Source: Campylobacterota bacterium (GTDB lineage: Bacteria; Campylobacterota; Campylobacteria; Campylobacterales; Sulfurovaceae). Taken from it: a DNA stretch of 35,202 nucleotides. The stretch spans positions 1 to 35,202 of the forward strand of contig VCAW01000033.1 in the NCBI GenBank assembly GCA_013607775.1. The letters run 5' to 3'. Shown piece after piece: positions 1 to 7,825 of this stretch (position 1 is its first letter; the number at the start of each line of letters is the position of its first letter). A program made the position numbers and the translations under genes. Below the pieces are notes generated by a model. The model saw only the letters and a program-made list of their open reading frames with translations. It had not been told where the DNA came from and did no database searches.

Positions 1-111
1 GGTTCTCATAAAAAGCCTTATAGTTTTTTTGATAAAGTTTTAATGTTTGTTGTAAAGTATTATAACATTTATCGAGGTCTAAAGGTTTTTTTGAAATTTA
101 ATTTAGCTTAA
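1..111 (+). CDS. C-terminal fragment of an unrecognised protein
   Basis: Frame 1 is open from the window edge to a TAA at 109-111 and gives about 36 residues (including VKYYNIYRGLKVFLKF), a basic, aromatic tail. The start lies outside the window. The composition is protein-like, but the stretch is too short to assign a family. It ends 8 nt before the proposed TTG start of the CZB gene, so the two may be co-transcribed. It could also be a chance open frame. Confidence 0.35.
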   Translation, partial: GSHKKPYSFFDKVLMFVVKYYNIYRGLKVFLKFNLA

Positions 112-119
112 ATTGTGGG

Positions 120-560
120 TTGTTTTTGGTAATCTGCAAGTGGCTCGGATACAAAGGTAAAAAAGTTGATCTCAATGTCGATAAAACATTTATTCCACTC
201 ACAAGTGATACCTGTAAATTTGGTAAGTGGTTTAACTCCCACTCAGATCATCTTCGTAAAATCCCATCAATCGGACGTTTTGTCACAAGAATAGAAGAGC
301 ACCATGAACACTTACACGACACCTACCAATATATTTATGATATCTTTTTTGAGATGCCTCACAGACGTTCTCTTGTACATAAAATACTCACTTTTAACAG
401 TAAAAAAGTAACGACTGAAGAACGTGAAAAAGCTAAAATATATTTAACCTATCTTAAACATACCTCTAAAGAACTTTTAGAAGTACTCTCTGTCTTAGAA
501 GATAAAGTAAAATCACTTGACTATAATGAACTTAAAACAGTAGTAGAAACACACGCTTAA
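120..560 (+). CDS. CZB-domain (chemoreceptor zinc-binding) protein, start uncertain
   Basis: The 146-residue product resembles the CZB domain, a four-helix zinc-binding module found at the C terminus of chemoreceptors and diguanylate cyclases or as a stand-alone protein. The central motif CKFGKWF (about residues 32-38) matches the family C-x-[LF]-G-x-W signature, and EEHHEHLH (about 59-66) supplies the later histidines. The usual first zinc ligand, a His a few residues before the early Trp, is not present: the sequence reads ICKWLGY. No ATG precedes the domain. The start is TTG at 120 (or 126) with no clear Shine-Dalgarno, and an in-frame TAA lies at 99-101. The N terminus may therefore be truncated, or the first ligand replaced by Cys. 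The stop overlaps the convergent thiE-like stop by 4 nt. The substrate or signal is unknown. Confidence 0.65.
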   Translation: MFLVICKWLGYKGKKVDLNVDKTFIPLTSDTCKFGKWFNSHSDHLRKIPSIGRFVTRIEEHHEHLHDTYQYIYDIFFEMPHRRSLVHKILTFNSKKVTTEEREKAKIYLTYLKHTSKELLEVLSVLEDKVKSLDYNELKTVVETHA

Positions 561-1099
561 TTATTTTTACAAAAATAACGGATAGAAGCAAACCCTTTTG
601 CTCCTACAGCAGCACAGTCAGCTATCTGCTCTTGTGTCAAAATCCCTCCCAATGCAAGTACAGGAATATCTACGGAAGAGACAACTTCTTTTAAGATCTC
701 TAAGCCTACAGCCTTACCTTTGTTTGGGGTATCAAAAATAGGGCTAAATGTAACCATATCTGCACCCAATGCTTCTGCATGTTTGGCTTCATCTTTGCTA
801 TGTGTACTGACAATCACAAATAAGCCCAAAGCCTTTGCCTTTACAATATCATCAAACTGTGTACTTGTAAGATGTACCCCATCGGCATGACACTCATTTG
901 CTAAAATATACTCACCATGTAAAAGTACTCTCTCAAAATTTTGTGCATTTACAACAAATAATTTTGCATTGTTTACATACTCTGATGTCATTTTGTCTCG
1001 ATAGACTATCATCGAAGCTTTTGTAGAAAAGTACGCTAAATCATCTACTAAAGTATCAAAATTTAAAGTTGTGGGATCTGTAATGGCATACGCTAGCAT
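557..1099 (-). CDS. ThiE/TenI-like thiamine phosphate synthase family protein
   Basis: The 180-aa protein has the TIM-barrel ThiE/TenI pattern: ADGVHL near residue 73, STHS near 98, then SPIFDTPNKGKA and LALGGI in the C-terminal half, where the family binds phosphate. ThiE joins hydroxymethylpyrimidine diphosphate to thiazole phosphate. At 180 residues it is shorter than typical ThiE (about 205-215), and the usual TK of the phosphate-binding segment reads PNKGK. It may be a true ThiE of the short campylobacterial type or a TenI-like paralogue. Its ATG directly follows the stop of the upstream membrane protein, suggesting translational coupling in an atpB-led transcript. Other thi genes are not nearby. 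Confidence 0.75.
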   Translation of the reverse strand: MLAYAITDPTTLNFDTLVDDLAYFSTKASMIVYRDKMTSEYVNNAKLFVVNAQNFERVLLHGEYILANECHADGVHLTSTQFDDIVKAKALGLFVIVSTHSKDEAKHAEALGADMVTFSPIFDTPNKGKAVGLEILKEVVSSVDIPVLALGGILTQEQIADCAAVGAKGFASIRYFCKNN

Positions 1100-1372
1100 T
1101 TAACTGGTTTGCTGTTGTTCAAGTATTTTTTGAAGTAGTGCGGTTTGTTTTTGTAACTCAAAATACTTGTCACGGGAGACAATAAAGTACTCTAACAATA
1201 AAACGCCTATCATACCTGGTAACATAGCAACAACTGCTGCAATGATTGCGAAGAAAAAAGATTGTGAATAAAAAGAGAGAAAGGTGCTAAAAGCACCTAT
1301 GAAGACCGTAGCCCAAGCTACGCCTAAAAGAAAATTAATCACAAAACTAAGAGAGGTACCTTTTAGTCTCAT
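1100..1372 (-). CDS. Small two-helix membrane protein downstream of atpB
   Basis: This 90-aa protein has two hydrophobic segments, about residues 8-33 and 40-64, followed by a charged, glutamine-rich tail (ELQKQTALLQKILEQQQ) that could form a short coiled coil. I do not recognise a family. It starts 8 nt after atpB stops and its own stop abuts the thiE-like start, so it is almost certainly in the same transcript. Position suggests an accessory or inner-membrane role, but the sequence gives no specific function. Confidence 0.7.
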   Translation of the reverse strand: MRLKGTSLSFVINFLLGVAWATVFIGAFSTFLSFYSQSFFFAIIAAVVAMLPGMIGVLLLEYFIVSRDKYFELQKQTALLQKILEQQQTS

Positions 1373-1380
1373 TGATTTAA

Positions 1381-2106
1381 TTATACAGCACCCATTGTAT
1401 CAATCACTGGATCTGGTGCTTTTTCATGTTCTTCATCAATCGCTACTGCACCTGCAAGGTATACATAGATAAGAATCATAAATACAAACGTCTGAAGCAA
1501 TGCTGAGAACGAAAGTAAAAGGTATGCAGGAAGTGGTGCAATAAATGGTACTAACATAAGAAGTACCCATAAGAACAAGTCATCCCCTTTGATGTTACCA
1601 AAAAGTCTGAATGAAAGTGAAATAATTCTTGAAATATGAGAAACGATTTCGATTGGGAACATAAGTGGAGCAAGGACTTTTACAGGACCAGCAAAGTGTG
1701 CAAAATAATGTACAACACCATTTTCTCTGATACCTTCATAGTTATAGTAAAAGAATACCATAAATGCCAAAGGCAAAGTCACGTTAATGTTTGAAGTTGG
1801 AGATTCAAACCCTGGAATAATACCAATAACGTTTGATACAAAGATAAAAAGTCCAACTGCAGCTACGAGTGGTAGATACTTACGTGCAAGATCTTCACCG
1901 ATAACATCTTTACCCATAGCAATCACACCACCAAGGTATGCTTCCATAACATTTTGTGTACCATTTGGTACGGCTCTAAGGCTTTTTGTAGCCATTTTAG
2001 CGATAAGTAGTACGATAACAGAAACTAAAAGTAAATGCGCCACCAATACTACTGAGTGGTTGTGCTCTCCAAAAATACCGCCAAGGCAAGTAAATACACC
2101 TTCCAT
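1381..2106 (-). CDS. atpB: ATP synthase F0 subunit a
   Basis: The 241-aa integral membrane protein is subunit a of F-type ATP synthase, which forms the proton half-channels against the c-ring. The hallmark segment SFRLFGN in the fourth helix region carries the essential arginine, and the C-terminal helices ([18 protein letters not shown]) match the family. Length is normal for this phylum. The start is supported by AGAGGATG just upstream, and a TATAATcgc promoter lies at 2139-2144. As is usual in Campylobacterota, atpB is separated from the rest of the atp genes, none of which are in this window. Confidence 0.95.
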   Translation of the reverse strand: MEGVFTCLGGIFGEHNHSVVLVAHLLLVSVIVLLIAKMATKSLRAVPNGTQNVMEAYLGGVIAMGKDVIGEDLARKYLPLVAAVGLFIFVSNVIGIIPGFESPTSNINVTLPLAFMVFFYYNYEGIRENGVVHYFAHFAGPVKVLAPLMFPIEIVSHISRIISLSFRLFGNIKGDDLFLWVLLMLVPFIAPLPAYLLLSFSALLQTFVFMILIYVYLAGAVAIDEEHEKAPDPVIDTMGAV

Positions 2107-2138
2107 AAAACATCCTCTTGTATAAAATAATTGTGGCG

Positions 2139-2144
2139 ATTATA
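2139..2144 (-). promoter_or_regulatory. Putative -10 promoter element for atpB
   Basis: The minus strand reads gcTATAATcgcc about 33 nt upstream of the atpB ATG, between the stop of the TIGR02757 gene and atpB. The perfect TATAAT followed by CGC recurs at other promoters in this window. No convincing -35 is seen, as expected for campylobacterial sigma-70. Confidence 0.6.
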
Positions 2145-2163
2145 GCTTTTTAGTACTTAGAAT

Positions 2164-2916
2164 TTACTGTAATTTCTCTTGTCCAAGCCTATAGAGTGCA
2201 AAATCATATTTAATTGGGTCACTCTTATCAAACTTTTTCAACTTTTCAGTCAATTCAATTGTCGCTTTCATGTCATAGGTTTTTCGTTTAAGTAGTCCCA
2301 AACGTTGTGATACTTTAAACGTATGCGTATCAAGAGGCATAAGTAAGTCTTTTTTATCTATTTTCGACCAAATCCCCATATCTAAGGCATCACTACGTAC
2401 CATCCAACGCAAATACATCATATAACGTTTATAGGTACCCATCCCACTCATTTTTTGAGGGACAGAGCCCACAAGAAAATCATAGCCCCTACTTTTATGG
2501 CTCTGCATAGATTTTAATGTTTCTATAAAACACCATAAGCCATCCAATACATTTTCTTCTTTTTTATAGCCTTCATAAAAGATATTTTCAATACTGTCTA
2601 CATCTCTAAGTCGCTTAAGTGTAATAAAAAGTCTGCTTACATCTTCTGCATTTTGAAAACGGTAGTAGTGTGATGAAAGTGTATGTTTAATCGTTTTATC
2701 AGAAGCATCAAGAAGTGAAAAATCCAAACTTTGTAAAAACTTGACGATGAGCCTTGCGTTACCATAAGCAAAAAGTGCACATATAAGGGCAATGGTTTCG
2801 TCATTATGTTGCGAAGCTATTAGGAGGGGGTCTGGTTTTTCTAAAGAGATTTCAGCGCTGCTATTACGAGCTTCAACCTCATTGTCTAAAAGTATTTTTA
2901 TTTTTTTAAATGTCAT
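2164..2916 (-). CDS. TIGR02757 (DUF2400) family protein
   Basis: The protein matches the conserved TIGR02757 pattern: early ALICALFAYGN, middle MYLRWMVRSDALDMGIW, then MPLDTHTFKVSQRLGLL and a C-terminal DPIKYDFALYRLGQ. The biochemical function of the family is not established; distant similarity to the HhH-GPD DNA-glycosylase fold has been suggested. The ORF track begins at 2952, but those extra 12 residues come from a small palindrome after lptB with no ribosome site. ATG at 2914-2916, preceded by GGAAACCT, is the likelier start and gives 250 aa. It is the last gene of the run 5571 to 2164. Confidence 0.85.
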   Translation of the reverse strand: MTFKKIKILLDNEVEARNSSAEISLEKPDPLLIASQHNDETIALICALFAYGNARLIVKFLQSLDFSLLDASDKTIKHTLSSHYYRFQNAEDVSRLFITLKRLRDVDSIENIFYEGYKKEENVLDGLWCFIETLKSMQSHKSRGYDFLVGSVPQKMSGMGTYKRYMMYLRWMVRSDALDMGIWSKIDKKDLLMPLDTHTFKVSQRLGLLKRKTYDMKATIELTEKLKKFDKSDPIKYDFALYRLGQEKLQ

Positions 2917-2924
2917 AGGTTTCC

Positions 2925-2946
2925 GTAGGTCGAGGTGTCCTCTCCC
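2925..2946 (-). repeat. Small stem-loop between lptB and the TIGR02757 gene
   Basis: On the minus strand GTCGGGG pairs with CCTCGAC across an 8-nt loop (one G-U pair). It sits immediately before the ribosome site of the downstream gene, so it could modulate translation coupling or be a REP-like remnant. Confidence 0.4.
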
Positions 2947-2955
2947 CGACATAAA

Positions 2956-3678
2956 TTAAAATGTAAAGTGTTCACCTAAATAGTGTTTACGTACATTTTC
3001 ATTATTTTTTATCTCTTCAGATGTACCTGTGGATAACATTTCTCCTGCACGCATGACATAGGCTCTGTCACAGATACTTAGTGTTTCACGTACATTGTGA
3101 TCGGTAATCAAAATACCCATGTCCAACTCTACAAGTTGCGCGATAATATTTTGTATATCAATCACCGCAATAGGATCAACCCCTGCAAAAGGTTCATCAA
3201 GGAGTAAGAACTTAGGCTCTCCTACTAAAGCACGTGCGATTTCTACCCTTCTTCTTTCTCCACCACTCAAACGAATCCCTAAACGTGAACGAATAGGTTC
3301 AATGTTAAAAATTTCAAGAAGTTTCTCTATACGTGGTTTAATGGTCTCTTCAGATAAGTCCAATGCTTCAGCTGCGATGAGCAGATTTTCTTCCACACTC
3401 AAATCTTTGAAGATGCTCGACTCTTGTGGCAAGTAGCCTATGCCCATTTGTGCTCTAGCACTCAATGGAAGTTTTGTAATGTCTTCACCATCTAAAAAGA
3501 CTTCACCTTCAGTAGCATCGGTCAATCCACATACCATATAAAATGAAGTTGTCTTACCTGCCCCGTTAGGTCCAAGAAGTCCTACTATCTCTTTAGATTT
3601 GACGCGAAGAGAGATATCATGCACGATTTGTGTTTTTTTTATGGTTTTAGCAAGGTTGATGGCTTCAAGTGTATGCAT
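2956..3678 (-). CDS. lptB: LPS export ABC transporter ATP-binding protein LptB
   Basis: This 240-aa ATPase powers LPS extraction from the inner membrane together with LptF, LptG and LptC. Walker A is GPNGAGKTT (residues 36-44), the Q-loop region is YLPQESSIF, the signature is LSGGERRRVEIARAL, Walker B is FLLLDEPFAGVDPIAV, and the switch His is in LITDHNVRETL. The FAGVDPIAV continuation separates LptB from generic branched-chain ABC ATPases. It starts 1 nt after the tsaE stop, so the two are tightly coupled. The Lpt partners are not in the window. Confidence 0.93.
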   Translation of the reverse strand: MHTLEAINLAKTIKKTQIVHDISLRVKSKEIVGLLGPNGAGKTTSFYMVCGLTDATEGEVFLDGEDITKLPLSARAQMGIGYLPQESSIFKDLSVEENLLIAAEALDLSEETIKPRIEKLLEIFNIEPIRSRLGIRLSGGERRRVEIARALVGEPKFLLLDEPFAGVDPIAVIDIQNIIAQLVELDMGILITDHNVRETLSICDRAYVMRAGEMLSTGTSEEIKNNENVRKHYLGEHFTF

Positions 3679-3679
3679 T

Positions 3680-4102
3680 TTAACTCTCTATCTTATAAAT
3701 TCTACCATCTTTGGATGGTTCTATCTCAATCGTGACAACATTATAACCAACGCTCACTAAAAAGGCTTTAAGTGCATCACTTCCCCACTCTACCATATGC
3801 CAACCAGACTTCTCAAACTCTTCAAAAAGCCCCATTTGCATAAACTCTTCGTGCTCCAGTCTATAAAGGTCATAGTGGTAAAGATTTGCATCATTTCCAC
3901 CCTCATAACACTGCTGCAATGAAAATGTAGGAGAGGTTACTTCACCCTCAATACCTTTTGCTTTGGCAACAGCTTGTGTCAATGTGGTTTTTCCCGCTGC
4001 CAAATCTCCACGGAGAAATACGATAGCGTTTTGAGGCAACGTTTGATTTAGATACTCAACAACTTTGTTTAAGCCATCAAGTGATGCTTGTATCTCTTTC
4101 AT
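3680..4102 (-). CDS. tsaE: tRNA threonylcarbamoyladenosine biosynthesis protein TsaE
   Basis: TsaE is the P-loop ATPase partner of TsaB and TsaD in making t6A37 of ANN-decoding tRNAs. The 140-aa product has Walker A as GDLAAGKTT (the family usually has GDLGAGKTT), the switch-like SPTFSL, the HYDLYRL motif and VEWG near the C terminus. Size is typical. The start overlaps a (TTTTTAA)n repeat shared with the trpD stop. There is no clear Shine-Dalgarno, so expression probably depends on coupling to trpD translation. Confidence 0.92.
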   Translation of the reverse strand: MKEIQASLDGLNKVVEYLNQTLPQNAIVFLRGDLAAGKTTLTQAVAKAKGIEGEVTSPTFSLQQCYEGGNDANLYHYDLYRLEHEEFMQMGLFEEFEKSGWHMVEWGSDALKAFLVSVGYNVVTIEIEPSKDGRIYKIES

Positions 4103-4127
4103 TTTTAATTTTTAATTTTTAATTTTT
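4102..4127. repeat. 7-bp tandem repeat at the trpD/tsaE junction
   Basis: TTTTTAA is repeated three times plus a partial unit. On the minus strand this encodes the last residues and stop of trpD and reaches into the tsaE start codon. Slippage would change the trpD C terminus and the trpD-tsaE spacing. Confidence 0.8.
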
Positions 4128-5091
4128 GTGAAACATCTGCCATAAAATTCAAATGTTCTCTGGCTTTCCCACTCTCAAGCTGAGCTTCAACCATAGCAAT
4201 GGCTTCGGGAATGTCTATCACATCTCCATCTACAAAAAGTGCAAAAGCAGCATTGAGTACCACTATGTCTCTTTTAGCCCCTCGTTCTTCACCTGAGAAT
4301 ATATCTCTGGTTATTTGCGCATTAAACGCAGCATCTCCACCAAGTATCGCCTCTTTAGGAGAAAGTTTAAATCCAAAAGTCTCTGGGTTTATCTCACCCT
4401 CACTGATGCGTCCTGCAGAGACATAGGCAAATGCTGTGTTGGTGCTGATGCCTATCTCATCCATACCATCAAGACTGCTTACGACATATGCCTGTTTGGT
4501 ATCTAGCCCTAAAAGTGCTTCTGCCATGACCTTTACATAAGAAGGGTCAAACACACCTAAAAGATACTTCTGTGCACCTGCAGGATTGGTCAAAGGACCT
4601 AGAAGGTTAAATATCGTTCGATGCTCTATGGATTTACGTATCGGCATGATGTGTTTCATCGCAGGATGGTGGTCTGTTGCTGGGAAGAAACAAAATCCTG
4701 TCTCTTCAAGCATTTTGATTTTGTTCTCTATGCTCAAATCAAGATTTAATCCCAAAGCTTCAAGTACATCTGTAGCACCTGAGTTGGAGGTAATGCTTCT
4801 GTTTCCATGTTTGGCAACCACACGCCCCACAGAAGCCAACAAAAGTGATACCGTTGTAGAGATGTTAAAGCTTCCGCTTTTGTCTCCACCTGTACCCACA
4901 ATGTCTATGGCTTTATCTCGGAGTTCCTCTGAGAGATTAAGTTTGATAGAGTGCTCACGCATCACAGAGGCTGCTGCAGCGATATCCTCTCCACTCTCTC
5001 CCTTTTCATAAAGGTCTATGAGAAATTGACGCGCCTCGTTTTGAGGCATTTCATTGTTAAATAGTTTTTCAAATTGAGATTTAATGCTCAT
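4105..5091 (-). CDS. trpD: Anthranilate phosphoribosyltransferase
   Basis: TrpD transfers the phosphoribosyl group of PRPP to anthranilate in tryptophan synthesis. The 328-aa protein contains DIVGTGGDKSGSFNIST (PRPP/Mg site), VAKHGNRSITSNSGATDVLEALG, and FNLLGPLTNPAG, all diagnostic. Length fits the monofunctional form. It is not next to other trp genes; it lies between an S4-domain gene (1 nt gap) and tsaE, a scattered-trp arrangement. The C-terminal KLKIKN is encoded by the tandem repeat. Confidence 0.95.
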   Translation of the reverse strand: MSIKSQFEKLFNNEMPQNEARQFLIDLYEKGESGEDIAAAASVMREHSIKLNLSEELRDKAIDIVGTGGDKSGSFNISTTVSLLLASVGRVVAKHGNRSITSNSGATDVLEALGLNLDLSIENKIKMLEETGFCFFPATDHHPAMKHIMPIRKSIEHRTIFNLLGPLTNPAGAQKYLLGVFDPSYVKVMAEALLGLDTKQAYVVSSLDGMDEIGISTNTAFAYVSAGRISEGEINPETFGFKLSPKEAILGGDAAFNAQITRDIFSGEERGAKRDIVVLNAAFALFVDGDVIDIPEAIAMVEAQLESGKAREHLNFMADVSQKLKIKN

Positions 5092-5092
5092 T

Positions 5093-5338
5093 TTAAAGCT
5101 CCTTTACGAACTCTTCTTTTTGGCTTTTGGGAATCGTCTTTGTCTTAGGTATCTGCAACACTTCATAGTGCTTCGCACCTTTAAGATACTCTATCGTAAT
5201 CTTATCACCAATCTTTACATCTTTAGATGCCTTGGCTTGTATATCGTTAATAAATACAACACCTGATTTTAGCATATCTGTAGCTATAGTACGGCGTTTC
5301 ACTACATTGACAGCTGAGAGCCATTTGTCTACTCTCAT
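5093..5338 (-). CDS. S4-domain RNA-binding protein (HslR/RqcP-like)
   Basis: The 81-aa protein is essentially one S4 domain: MRVDKWLSAVNVVKRRT at the N terminus, SGVVFINDIQAKASKDVKIG in the middle and a basic tail. Such small proteins include Hsp15 (HslR) and RqcP, which bind 50S-peptidyl-tRNA complexes in ribosome quality control. Which subgroup this is cannot be decided by eye. Its ATG overlaps the stop of the upstream 78-aa ORF in ATGA, so translation is coupled. Confidence 0.85.
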   Translation of the reverse strand: MRVDKWLSAVNVVKRRTIATDMLKSGVVFINDIQAKASKDVKIGDKITIEYLKGAKHYEVLQIPKTKTIPKSQKEEFVKEL

Positions 5339-5571
5339 TGCTTAAACATCTCCTCAGCCAACTTCGCTTCCATCACACCCTTCATGGTAAGCCCACCATC
5401 TTCAGAGATATACTGTTCCTCTTTAAGATTTTTAAAGACAGACTTACACTCTTTCATGTCGAACATACCAGTCTCTACCAACATTTTTTGAATGTCTGAA
5501 AGTGTCTCTTCAGGCTCTTTTTTCATGAGTGCCAAAAGACAGACACGTTCAACTACATTTTCTTCATTCAT
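5335..5571 (-). CDS. Unrecognised 78-aa acidic protein
   Basis: I do not recognise a family. The likely start is ATG at 5569-5571 (MNEENVVERVCLLALM), preceded by GGAGTAAAT. The ORF track begins 18 residues earlier, inside a hairpin cluster, and that extension is unlikely. The product is soluble, helical and acidic, with a pattern (KSVFKNLKEEQYISEDGGLTMKG) reminiscent of a small winged-helix-like fold, though that is a guess. It leads the run S4-trpD-tsaE-lptB and overlaps the S4 gene by 4 nt. Confidence 0.7.
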   Translation of the reverse strand: MNEENVVERVCLLALMKKEPEETLSDIQKMLVETGMFDMKECKSVFKNLKEEQYISEDGGLTMKGVMEAKLAEEMFKQ

Positions 5572-5586
5572 ATTTACTCCATTTAA

Positions 5587-5662
5587 ATGCGACAAGTCGC
5601 ATGAGCCAACTGCTGAAGTTGTCACAGTGACAACGTAGCAAATGGACTTTGTTCATGTTGCG
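5587..5662. repeat. Cluster of three hairpins in the dapD-ORF78 gap
   Basis: Three adjacent inverted repeats lie here: ATGCGACAAGTCGCAT (7-bp arms), CAACT-N5-AGTTG overlapping GTTGTCAC-A-GTGACAAC (8-bp arms), and an imperfect one around GCAAATGGAC/GTTCATGTTGC. They lie within the 96-bp gap and, on the minus strand, upstream of the ORF78-trpD-lptB run. They could be a processing site, a regulatory leader or a repeat remnant. No U-tract marks a classical terminator. Confidence 0.65.
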
Positions 5663-5667
5663 TTCTA

Positions 5668-6861
5668 TTAATGTAAATCCGCGTTTAATTTTACTTCTCT
5701 TGTACTTCTTCTAACAACTATCTCACCTGTAGTAGAGTTTTGTCTAAAGTGAAGTCCATTGAGTCCTTGGAACTCGTCTGCACGGAATGTTGTTTTAGTG
5801 TCTAGCTTAGCATCTGGGTTTGCCTCTTTTATTTTAGCCAACTCTTCAGGTGCTACTTTTACTTTAGTCCCCGCAAAGATAGCTACACCACCATCAATGA
5901 TACACGCATCACCAAGAGGGATACCACACGTCGAGTTTGCCCCAAGAAGTGTGTTTTCACCAATACTGATAGGGTTACCGTCTGTTCCAGAAAGTACACC
6001 TAAAATACTTGCTCCTCCACCAACGTCAGAACCACTTCCCACGATAGCCGAAGAGGAAATACGCCCTTCAACCATCACAGAACCAAGAGTACCAGCGTTA
6101 AAGTTGATGTATGATGCACCTGGCATAACCGTAGTTCCTGCTGCTAGTTGTGCACCCATTCTTACTTTAGAGGCTTCAAGGATTCTTGTATTGTCCGCAG
6201 GAATCACATGTTGTAAGAATCTTGGGAATTTATCTACAGAGTCCACTGTTGGGTAAGTTCCATATAGTTTCATCTCTATTTCGTTGTCTCTTAGGTAGTC
6301 AAGCTCGTAAGGTGTATTCCCTACCCATGCAACGTTAGACAGGATGCCAAATGCACCATTGAGGTTTACTTTTCTAAGTTCTGCTTTACTTTGAGACAGT
6401 GCGTAAAGTTTTAAGTACACAGCTTCTACTGACTCAGGATTTGCATCTTCAAACAAGAAAACGATTCTAAAGTTCTTACCAATGTCTTCCATGTTTGCTA
6501 ATGTTTTAATGACCTGAACATTTTTGTGTGCATCCCCTGTTGCTTCTGCTAAGTATGGAGCAAAAGCTGCCATTGCATTGTTTACAAAGTTTTCATTGAT
6601 AGTCGCTACAAATTCAGAACCTGAAAAGTCAACATCTATTTTAGCTTCTTGCAGTGCTTTGATGAACACTGCCGCTGAACCAGAGTTCTCTTTCCAGTTA
6701 ATAAGCCCAAAGTTTGCCTGTAAAATCTTCTCTGCATTCTTTTGCCCTCTGTCTACACGTGCAATACCAAATGCCATAGGCTCTTTGTACCCTGCTTGTG
6801 AAGTAACTTCTGTTACCAATGCTTTAAATGCGTCTGTTGTTTGAACTGTTTCAATTGCCAT
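5668..6861 (-). CDS. dapD: Tetrahydrodipicolinate N-succinyltransferase, long form
   Basis: DapD succinylates tetrahydrodipicolinate in the lysine/meso-diaminopimelate pathway. The 397-aa product is the long type typical of Campylobacterota. An N-terminal half is followed by a left-handed hexapeptide beta-helix with isoleucine/valine-spaced turns (PGASYINFNAGTLGS, GRISSSAIVGSGSDVGGGAS, GENTLLGANSTCGIPLGD). The start is backed by GGAGAATTCA and a TATAATcgc promoter at 6889-6894. It appears monocistronic, separated from the next minus-strand gene by the hairpin cluster. Confidence 0.93.
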   Translation of the reverse strand: MAIETVQTTDAFKALVTEVTSQAGYKEPMAFGIARVDRGQKNAEKILQANFGLINWKENSGSAAVFIKALQEAKIDVDFSGSEFVATINENFVNNAMAAFAPYLAEATGDAHKNVQVIKTLANMEDIGKNFRIVFLFEDANPESVEAVYLKLYALSQSKAELRKVNLNGAFGILSNVAWVGNTPYELDYLRDNEIEMKLYGTYPTVDSVDKFPRFLQHVIPADNTRILEASKVRMGAQLAAGTTVMPGASYINFNAGTLGSVMVEGRISSSAIVGSGSDVGGGASILGVLSGTDGNPISIGENTLLGANSTCGIPLGDACIIDGGVAIFAGTKVKVAPEELAKIKEANPDAKLDTKTTFRADEFQGLNGLHFRQNSTTGEIVVRRSTREVKLNADLH

Positions 6862-6888
6862 TGAATTCTCCTGTAAATAATTAGAGCG

Positions 6889-6894
6889 ATTATA
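6889..6894 (-). promoter_or_regulatory. Putative -10 promoter element for dapD
   Basis: The minus strand reads agTATAATcgctc 28 nt upstream of the dapD ATG, preceded upstream by a long A-run. The -10 and its CGC context match those of atpB, leuD and bpt. No -35 is evident. Confidence 0.65.
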
Positions 6895-7226
6895 CTTTTT
6901 TTTTCTTGTTCATTTGCTTGTGAAGAGATATATCAATCATTTCTCATTTCTACTCATTCCACAACTGTGTTATTTATAGGCATCTCCACGAAAACAAATG
7001 CACATCTAATCATATTGGGAATGCATACGAGTATCTGCATAATTTATGAGTTATTCTGTTGCCTGTGTTTGAGTATGCGTTACCACAGAGGACGGATGGG
7101 AACGAGATAGCAGTAAAATCTGTAGGGTGGGTCACACCCACCACATAAGGTTTGTTGAAAACAATCACACTTTCGCCGTAAGGGCTAGAGAATATTGTGT
7201 AAATTTAAAGAGTTTTCATTGTCACC
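6895..7226. other. Gene-poor gap with repeat remnants
   Basis: About 330 bp without a convincing ORF. It holds a GCATAC/GTATGC inverted pair (7023-7078), a palindrome-like block around GTTACCA...TGGGAAC (7079-7103), the 24-bp-family palindrome at 7122-7142 and a TTGTTgaaAACAA hairpin. This looks like an accumulation point for small palindromic repeats downstream of the 188-aa membrane protein. Confidence 0.55.
7122..7142 (+). repeat. Palindromic repeat family 1, copy A (short)
   Basis: GTAGGGTGGGT-CAC-ACCCACC: 7-bp perfect arms around a 3-nt loop, with the family's GTAG 5' tag. It is 21 nt rather than 24 nt because the loop is shorter. Confidence 0.7.
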
Positions 7227-7793
7227 CTAAAGTTTATAAACTTTTATAAAATAAATAGCATAAACAATACCAAATAGTATTGCAATAGGAAGTCCAAAAA
7301 TTAATATAATTCCGTACATTTGTTCTGCATGTCCACCTACTAGAGGGTAAAGAGTAAAATTGAGCACATGTATAGCTATAGAAATGATAATACTTACTGT
7401 TGTTATATAAAATTTAGTTTTTATGTAGGATTTACTATAAAGAAAATGCATCACAGTTCCGAATATAGGCAGAAATAGTGTAAATCCAATGTACTCATTA
7501 AAAATACCCGTATAATAGGGTGCATCTGCATATGAAGATTTCTGAAAAATAAAACCAATAAATGCCAACAGTGCCAGTTCTGAAACTATTTTTGCTGTTG
7601 TATTATGATTTTTTGTATCTATTGATGAGTTATTACCAAAAAGATTGATGCTAGTAATAACAGGTACAAGTAGTCCTGATATTAAAGCTAGCAATTCTAA
7701 TGGTTCTGCTGAATGAGGAAGTATTTCCCATGTAATTTGAAACACCATAAACCCACCGAACAAAGAGAGTAAAAGTAAAATAATCTTTTTCAT
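7227..7793 (-). CDS. Unrecognised multi-pass membrane protein (188 aa)
   Basis: The product has about five hydrophobic segments: an N-terminal signal-like helix (KKIILLLLSLFGGF), then about 32-52, 70-84, 100-120, 130-150 and 162-185. A short polar loop (NNSSIDTKNHNTT) sits after the second. There are no recognisable motifs. The start has GAAGG 6 nt upstream and a TATAAT at 7820-7825. It is isolated by gaps of more than 350 bp on both sides and is more AT-rich than the core genes, which would fit an accessory or recently acquired gene. Confidence 0.7.
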   Translation of the reverse strand: MKKIILLLLSLFGGFMVFQITWEILPHSAEPLELLALISGLLVPVITSINLFGNNSSIDTKNHNTTAKIVSELALLAFIGFIFQKSSYADAPYYTGIFNEYIGFTLFLPIFGTVMHFLYSKSYIKTKFYITTVSIIISIAIHVLNFTLYPLVGGHAEQMYGIILIFGLPIAILFGIVYAIYFIKVYKL

Positions 7794-7819
7794 AAAAAAC
7801 CTTCAACAAGAGTATAAAC

Positions 7820-7825
7820 ATTATA
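7820..7825 (-). promoter_or_regulatory. Putative -10 for the 188-aa membrane protein
   Basis: The minus strand reads aagTATAATgttt 27 nt upstream of the ATG at 7793. A perfect hexamer with no visible -35. Confidence 0.5.
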
